Shown here: positions 59,246 to 64,000 of the stretch, piece by piece
Position numbering within the stretch: position 1 is the stretch's first letter
Layout: every line of letters starts with the position of its first letter
Source: JBFHIJ01 sp963678775
GTDB taxonomy: Bacteria > Bacteroidota > Ignavibacteria > Kapaibacteriales > UBA2268
Assembly (NCBI GenBank): GCA_963678775.2
Contig: CAXXGR010000007.1
Coordinates: 372,001 to 436,000, forward strand
DNA: 64,000 nt
Direction of reading: 5' to 3'
Made by a program: the position numbers and the translations under genes
The notes under the pieces: model-generated
Told to the model about the DNA's origin: nothing
Seen by the model: the letters and a program-made list of their open reading frames with translations, nothing else
Databases searched by the model: none

Positions 59246-60547
59246 CTATCTTATCTCTCTTCTAAGAGCTTCTCTTTCTATTTCTAATTGCCTGATTTTT
59301 CTTTCTACTTGATCTAATTCATCAGGCAAAGAGTCTATTTCTATCCTAAGTTTGCTGGCTGCTTCATCGATTAAATCTATAGCTTTATCAGGTAAAAATC
59401 GTTCTGTTATGTACCTGTCTGACAGTTCAGCTGCAGCAATTATAGCTTCATCTTTAATTCTGATTCCATGATGTAATTCATATTTTTCTTTCAGACCACG
59501 CAAAATAGAAATAGTATCTATTATGCTTGGTTCTTCGATTAATACTTTTTGAAAACGTCTCTCTAATGCAGCATCTTTTTCTATGTGCTTCTGGTATTCG
59601 TTCAAAGTTGTAGCTCCTATGCAGTGAAGCTCACCCCTTGCAAGGGCAGGTTTCAAAATATTGGCTGCATCCATGCTGCCTGAAGTAGCACCAGCTCCGA
59701 TGAGAGTATGTATTTCATCTATAAATAAAATAATCTCTCCATTGGAGTCTGAGACTTCTTTGATGATTGCCTTTAGCCTTTCTTCAAACTGGCCCCGGAA
59801 GCTCGTGCCAGCTATCAAAGTACCCATTTCGAGCACAATAAGCTCTTTAGATTTTAATGATTCAGGTACATCGCCTGCCACTATACGCTGAGCAATGCCT
59901 TCTACAACAGCAGTTTTACCAACGCCCGGCTCTCCTATCAATACGGGATTATTCTTAGTCCTACGTGAAAGTACTTGAAGTACTCTTCTAATCTCATCTT
60001 CTCTGCCTATTACGGGGTCTAACTTTCCTGCCGCTGCCTCTTGGTTAAGTCTTCGTCCATACCGCTGCAAAGACTGATACTTCTCTTCAGGACTCTTATC
60101 AGTTACCTTCGTATTACCTCGTATGTCTTTTAAAACATTATAGATGTTTTCTTTGGTAATTGAATATTTATTTAACAAAGCTGAGGTAACGGAGTTGAAA
60201 AAAGCAAGAACAATCAATAAATGTTCAGTGCTGATATATTCGTCACCAAATATCTTAGCTTCTTTGAAAGCCTCTTCAGTAAGCTTGTCAAAGTCCTTTG
60301 ATATATAAATATCAAAATCACCGGATAACTTAGGCAATTTAGAAATAGCAGCATTTATCTCAATTTTTATTTCCGATAAACTGCCTGTTATCTTACTAAT
60401 TATCTGATTAGAAAGCCCCTCAGAGTCTTGCACTAAAGCGGCAAGCAGATGAATCGGTTCTAAAGACTGATTCCCATAAGAAGCAGCAATTTCCTGAGAC
60501 GTTTTGATTGCTTCCTGAGATTTTAAAGTCATTTGCTTAAATTTCAT
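59246..60547 (-). CDS. clpB: ClpB (Hsp100) N-terminal half, truncated
   Basis: The start is placed at 60547 (MKFKQMTLKSQEAIKTSQEI), preceded by GGTGGA; upstream codons do not match the family. The 433 residues contain the N domain (about 1-145) and the complete first AAA module: Walker A GEPGVGKT, Walker B ILFIDEIHTLIGAG, sensor and arginine finger region DAALERRFQK, and TERFLPDKAIDLIDEAASKL. It stops in the first turn of the coiled-coil M domain (QVERKIRQLEIEREALRREI). ClpB is normally about 860 residues, so the M domain, second AAA module and C-terminus are absent. No frameshifted continuation was found downstream. A classical disaggregase is excluded; a remnant or a specialised single-ring protein remains possible. 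A full clpB may exist elsewhere. Confidence 0.85.
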   Translation of the reverse strand: MKFKQMTLKSQEAIKTSQEIAASYGNQSLEPIHLLAALVQDSEGLSNQIISKITGSLSEIKIEINAAISKLPKLSGDFDIYISKDFDKLTEEAFKEAKIFGDEYISTEHLLIVLAFFNSVTSALLNKYSITKENIYNVLKDIRGNTKVTDKSPEEKYQSLQRYGRRLNQEAAAGKLDPVIGREDEIRRVLQVLSRRTKNNPVLIGEPGVGKTAVVEGIAQRIVAGDVPESLKSKELIVLEMGTLIAGTSFRGQFEERLKAIIKEVSDSNGEIILFIDEIHTLIGAGATSGSMDAANILKPALARGELHCIGATTLNEYQKHIEKDAALERRFQKVLIEEPSIIDTISILRGLKEKYELHHGIRIKDEAIIAAAELSDRYITERFLPDKAIDLIDEAASKLRIEIDSLPDELDQVERKIRQLEIEREALRREIR

Positions 60548-60608
60548 AGTTCCACCCTTTGCAATCATTTACATTCAGTATCTTAGACTTACTCCTAAAT
60601 AGAATATT

Positions 60609-61523
60609 TTACTGTGCTACAATCAAGTCAATAGTTGAATTATAAGGAACAGTTTCTCCCTGTAGCGGGTACTGACCAATAATTGCGCCCGGAAGATAAG
60701 TATCACTTTCTTCGTACTTAATTTCGCCTAAGACGAATCCATTTACCATTAAATAATCTTCTATATCTTCAAAAGCCATACCTTCCAACCTAGGTACTTT
60801 TATCTGATTTTCAGAGCCTTTGCTAACGGTAAGAACGAAATCACTTCCATAAGGTATAAACTTGCCGGGTTTATGATTTTGTTTGATAATAGAATCTTTA
60901 GCAATAGTCTCCGAATTAGAAAAGATAACTTGTTTTAGATTAAAACCTTTATTAAGAAGGACGACTTTTGCTTCTCTTACAGATTTACCAATCAGATATG
61001 GTACTTCTATAGTCTGCTTACCTTTTGAAATAGTTAGGTATACAGTCCTGCCTTCTTTTACTTCAGTTTTAGGATTTGGAGACTGCCTTATGACTGTTTG
61101 AGGTGGCACTTTCGCATTAAATTGTTCGCCGGTAACTTCTACAATTAAATCCATACGGAGTAATTTATCTCTAGCTTTTTCTACGTTCATACCTGATAGT
61201 TGTGGAATAAGTACCATTTCTTTGCTATGAATCATAGAGGGTAGCAGCCAACTGTCTATCGCTACGTACAGAAGAAATAATAATAGGAAGAAGCCTACTA
61301 TGACTTTCATATAATTCAATAGACCAATCATATTTTTGCCGCCATTTGTTGGAGTGTTATTCGATGTTTCTTCAGCTGTATTTGTAGAAGCTTCATCTTC
61401 TTGATTTTGAGGCGTACTGGCATCGGGCTTTTTTTTATAATAATTCTTTAGCTCTTCTTTATATTGGTCGTAATCCCTTGGGAATTGGGAGTTGTCTTTT
61501 TTTTCAAAATCTTGGTTTTCCAT
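60609..61523 (-). CDS. PASTA-domain membrane protein
   Basis: A 304-residue single-pass protein. Residues 1-65 are hydrophilic and probably disordered, residues about 70-90 form the membrane helix (MKVIVGFFLLLFLLYVAI), and the outside part has three tandem PASTA domains. Each ends with a typical phrase (VYLTISKGKQ, FVLTVSKGSE, IDLIVAQ) and starts with VPxLxGM-like turns (IPQLSGMNVEKARDKL, VPYLIGKSVREAKVVL, VPRLEGMAFEDIEDYL). PASTA domains bind cell-wall peptides or beta-lactams in many bacteria. No kinase or transpeptidase domain is attached, unlike PknB or PBP2x. The gene precedes the truncated clpB with a gap of about 60 bases. Confidence 0.9.
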   Translation of the reverse strand: MENQDFEKKDNSQFPRDYDQYKEELKNYYKKKPDASTPQNQEDEASTNTAEETSNNTPTNGGKNMIGLLNYMKVIVGFFLLLFLLYVAIDSWLLPSMIHSKEMVLIPQLSGMNVEKARDKLLRMDLIVEVTGEQFNAKVPPQTVIRQSPNPKTEVKEGRTVYLTISKGKQTIEVPYLIGKSVREAKVVLLNKGFNLKQVIFSNSETIAKDSIIKQNHKPGKFIPYGSDFVLTVSKGSENQIKVPRLEGMAFEDIEDYLMVNGFVLGEIKYEESDTYLPGAIIGQYPLQGETVPYNSTIDLIVAQ

Positions 61524-61667
61524 ATTCTTAAGTCATATCTGTTGGAAAATACTTTTTTCTAAGATAACTAATCTAATATAAGTTTTCAAATAATTCAAAA
61601 TGATATTGAAAATTGTTCGTTATTTTTGTCTTGTTAAATATTGTACACAGTAAAATAAAGACAAAGT

Positions 61668-62702
61668 ATGAAACACATAGATACAACAGAAAAAGAATTA
61701 CTTACGAATTTAGCTGCCATTGCTGAATATATTCGCGAATATTCAAGATTTGCTATCATTGTCCACCAGAATCCTGATGGTGATGCCTTAGGATCTTCTT
61801 TAGCTATGGCGAATTTGATACAACAAATGGATAAAACTGCTAATATTCTTGTAGATAATGATTTGCCTGAAAACCTCAAATTTCTACATGGCTATAATGA
61901 TATTATAGTATACTCTAAATATCCCCAAAAGGATATACTGAAAAATGCAGATGTCATAATTGTTATGGATCTTAATGACAGTAAACGTATGAATAGTATA
62001 GAAGCTGACTTTATCAACTCTAAAGCAAAAGTTTGTGTTATTGATCATCACATAGATCCAAGAATAGAAGCAGATATATTAGCTGTAGATATAGATGCTA
62101 CTTCTACTGGGGAACTTATGTGGAAGTTTATCAAAAATAATTTTGCAGCATATATAAATACCGAGATTGCGACAGGATGCTATGTTGCGATTATGACGGA
62201 TACAGGTAACTTTAGGTATGACAGAACAGATCAAGAAATATTCGAGATTGCCTCTCAACTTATAACTCATGGAGCAGATCCTGTGTCATTATATAATGAC
62301 GTTTATAATACCCTTTCTATTAAGGCTACAAAATTACTGGGTAAGGCGCTTTCTGGTATAGAAACATATTACGATGATAAGATGTGTATAATGTCAGTCT
62401 CGCAAAAAGATTACTCAAGGTATAACTGCACTAATGACGACACCGAAGACTTTGTGGATTACACGCTTATGCTTGAAGGTGTAAAAGTAGGTATTCTCCT
62501 TAAAGAAGATACCGAGCAGGGAATAATTAAAATATCGTTAAGGTCTAAAGGTGATTATCACATTAGAGAACTCGGAGTGCATTTTGATGGGGGAGGCCAT
62601 AAACATGCTTCGGGTGCAAAAGTTGAAAATGCTACAATCGAAGATGTTAAAAACGAACTTGTTAGGTTAGCAGGTGAAATGATATTTTCAAAAATGAAAT
62701 AA
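61668..62702 (+). CDS. NrnA-type DHH phosphoesterase (nanoRNase / pAp phosphatase)
   Basis: Cytoplasmic phosphoesterase of 344 residues of the DHH-DHHA1 family. Motif I VHQNPDGDALGSSLAMA carries the metal-binding His and two Asp, motif II VIVMDLND, motif III VIDHHIDP, motif IV TDTGNFRYDRT. The C-terminal DHHA1 domain ends with FDGGGHKHASGAKV, the GGGH substrate loop. It degrades very short RNAs (2-5 nt) and 3'-phosphoadenosine 5'-phosphate; related enzymes also cleave cyclic dinucleotide products such as pApA, but no PAS or GGDEF domain is present here. A strong hairpin follows. Confidence 0.92.
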   Translation: MKHIDTTEKELLTNLAAIAEYIREYSRFAIIVHQNPDGDALGSSLAMANLIQQMDKTANILVDNDLPENLKFLHGYNDIIVYSKYPQKDILKNADVIIVMDLNDSKRMNSIEADFINSKAKVCVIDHHIDPRIEADILAVDIDATSTGELMWKFIKNNFAAYINTEIATGCYVAIMTDTGNFRYDRTDQEIFEIASQLITHGADPVSLYNDVYNTLSIKATKLLGKALSGIETYYDDKMCIMSVSQKDYSRYNCTNDDTEDFVDYTLMLEGVKVGILLKEDTEQGIIKISLRSKGDYHIRELGVHFDGGGHKHASGAKVENATIEDVKNELVRLAGEMIFSKMK

Positions 62703-62709
62703 AACAACG

Positions 62710-62761
62710 GCGAAGCTCCCAAAATCAGAGTTGGTTTTGGATTTTATCGGGAGCTTCGTCA
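62710..62761. terminator. Bidirectional terminator between nrnA and lat
   Basis: A 12-bp stem with one G-U pair (GGCGAAGCTCCC at 62710-62721 with GGGAGCTTCGTC at 62750-62761) lies between two convergent genes. ATTTTTG follows on the plus strand and TTGTTTTA on the minus strand. Confidence 0.85.
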
Positions 62762-62767
62762 TTTTTG

Positions 62768-64000
62768 CTACAAAATTTTATTGAGTGCTTTGGTCATTAC
62801 ATCAAAACCGTCCGCTATTTCTTCAGTTGTAATATTTAAAGGGGGACGGAATCTTACAGAATTTGAACCGCAAGGCAATATGATTAGTCCCTCTTCGAAA
62901 CACTGATTGATAAATTTAGCTCGTAAGTCTTGTGACTTCATATCAAAAGCAGAGTACAATCCTAACCCACGAACATTGCAGAAATGCTCAGAATAATTAC
63001 TTACTAAATTGTGCATTTGATTTTGAAGGACAGCGCCCATTTTTTTAGCGTTATCTACCAGATTTTCTTCATTGATAATTTCTAAGTAGCGAGTAGCTCG
63101 TGCCATATCTACTAAATTACCACCCCAAGTAGAGTTGATTCTACTTGATACGTGAAATACATTATCTGGTTCTTCATCTATTTTAGGACCAACAAGAATA
63201 CCGCATACCTGCATTTTTTTGCCGAAACACATAATATCAGGAGTAACATCCATTTGCTCGTGAGCCCACCACGAACCAGTAAGTCCCATTCCTGTTTGAA
63301 CTTCGTCAAAAATCAATAACGCATGATTTTCATGAGCGATATCTTTAAGCTGTTTTAAGAATTCATTTCTGAAGTGATTATCACCACCTTCTCCTTGTAT
63401 AGGCTCAATTATGATGGCAGCTATTTCATTAGGAGCATCTATAAAAGCTTGTTTAATCTGAGCTAATGAATGTTCTTCTGCTTTAATAACATCAGCCAGT
63501 ACTTCATCAGTCAAAGGGAAACGAAGCTTCGGATTAGTAACTCTAGGCCAGTCAAATCTTGGGAAGAATTTCACTTTCTTAGGATCCGTATTGGTCAAGG
63601 AAAGAGTATAGCCTGATCTACCATGAAAAGCTTCTTTAAAATGTAGAATTTTTAAATTTTCCCCTACATTAGTACCTTTTCTGTCGTTTTGTCTGTATTT
63701 CCAGTCAAAAGCAGTTTTAAGAGCATTTTCGACTGCTAAAGCACCACCCGATACATAAAAAGAATATTTGAAATGCTGAGGCACGGCAATGTTATGAAAA
63801 GTCTTAACAAAAGTAGCCATAGCATCAGTATAAATATCAGAATTTGACGGTTTATTAGTAGCAGCTTTATTTAAATACTTATCAAATCCTGCATCTTGCA
63901 TTTTATCATGATTCATACCGATAGGCATAGAAGCAAAACATGTAAAAAAGTCAATATATGACTTACCGGTGCGAGCTTCAACAAAGTTAGCACCTTTACT
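62768..64000 (-). CDS. lat: L-lysine 6-aminotransferase, 5' end cut off by the window
   Basis: PLP enzyme transferring the epsilon amino group of lysine to 2-oxoglutarate, giving aminoadipate semialdehyde. The frame is open to the right edge and starts inside with SKGANFVEARTGKSYIDFFT, so about 25-40 residues are outside. Landmarks: VSGGALAVENALKTAFDW (cofactor phosphate loop), FHGRSGYTLSLTN, LIFDEVQTGMGLTGSWWA (with the DEVQTG aspartate), and PDIMCFGKKMQVCG, where the lysine forms the Schiff base. The C-terminus, SVRFRPPLNITTEEI, binds the substrate carboxylate. FGKKMQVCG is typical of the lysine branch rather than ornithine or GABA aminotransferases. The ATG at 63928 is an internal methionine. 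Confidence 0.93.
   Translation of the reverse strand, partial: SKGANFVEARTGKSYIDFFTCFASMPIGMNHDKMQDAGFDKYLNKAATNKPSNSDIYTDAMATFVKTFHNIAVPQHFKYSFYVSGGALAVENALKTAFDWKYRQNDRKGTNVGENLKILHFKEAFHGRSGYTLSLTNTDPKKVKFFPRFDWPRVTNPKLRFPLTDEVLADVIKAEEHSLAQIKQAFIDAPNEIAAIIIEPIQGEGGDNHFRNEFLKQLKDIAHENHALLIFDEVQTGMGLTGSWWAHEQMDVTPDIMCFGKKMQVCGILVGPKIDEEPDNVFHVSSRINSTWGGNLVDMARATRYLEIINEENLVDNAKKMGAVLQNQMHNLVSNYSEHFCNVRGLGLYSAFDMKSQDLRAKFINQCFEEGLIILPCGSNSVRFRPPLNITTEEIADGFDVMTKALNKIL

Overview
Organism. The DNA is AT-rich and reads as a Bacteroidota / Chlorobi-Ignavibacteria-Kapabacteria-type (FCB group) bacterium. The main clues are two proteins with C-terminal type IX secretion (T9SS) sorting domains, a GldL/GldM-like motor pair, a promoter of the Bacteroidota kind (TTTG-N19-TAnnTTTG) in front of a tRNA operon, outer-membrane beta-barrel proteins, and lipoprotein, MacAB-TolC and Lpt-type envelope genes. 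Gene density is high and most of the window is ordinary chromosome. No phage, insertion sequence, CRISPR array or replication origin was seen.

Layout. 1-4.9 kb: the 3' part of pyruvate kinase, a Gfo/Idh/MocA dehydrogenase, an AAA ATPase with a frameshifted TOPRIM-like partner, and a VOC protein. 5.2-7.8 kb: an ECF sigma factor, an anti-sigma-like protein that appears to cross both membranes, and a free beta-barrel paralogue of its C-terminus. 7.8-12.7 kb (minus strand): UvrD-like helicase, CheZ-like phosphatase, glycosyltransferase and HAD phosphatase. 12.8-19.8 kb: two convergent T9SS cargo paralogues, then an island of an AlbA/Schlafen-like protein with a GGTI repeat and two diverged copies of an exported protein. 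A copy of the same 37-bp non-coding repeat lies at each end of that island. 19.8-24.9 kb: rex-hydC-hydB-hydA, an electron-bifurcating [FeFe] hydrogenase operon with its NADH/NAD+ sensor, preceded by a long palindrome. 25.6-33 kb: an unknown protein, NPP-type phosphodiesterase, guanylate kinase, a small ferredoxin, a STAS anti-anti-sigma factor, a GT9 glycosyltransferase, and yqeY-mutS2. 33-42.4 kb: multi-PAS histidine kinase, methyltransferase, YfhO, LptF/G and the GldL/GldM-like pair. 42.5-49 kb: a TolC-RDD-MacA-ATPase-permease-permease efflux operon. 49.3-50.1 kb: one tRNA-Ala and five identical tandem tRNA-Asp genes with promoter and terminator. 50.3-53.8 kb: SDR, LOG-family and thioredoxin-domain proteins. 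54-62.7 kb: an orphan P-loop ATPase, an RsbW-type anti-sigma factor with a beta-barrel and an FlbD-family protein, a ClpB that stops halfway, a PASTA protein and NrnA. The right edge holds most of a lysine 6-aminotransferase.

How it fits together. The window is rich in envelope biogenesis and signalling: trans-envelope ECF control, partner switching (STAS at 28.7 kb, RsbW at 56.4 kb), CheZ-type dephosphorylation, a PAS kinase and a candidate proton-driven motor. The metabolic genes suggest fermentative or anaerobic redox balancing: bifurcating hydrogenase under Rex, plus pyruvate kinase. The best candidates for little-described biology are the sigma/dual-membrane anti-sigma/beta-barrel cassette, the orphan GldLM-like pair next to LptF/G, and the repeat-flanked AlbA plus duplicated exported-protein island.
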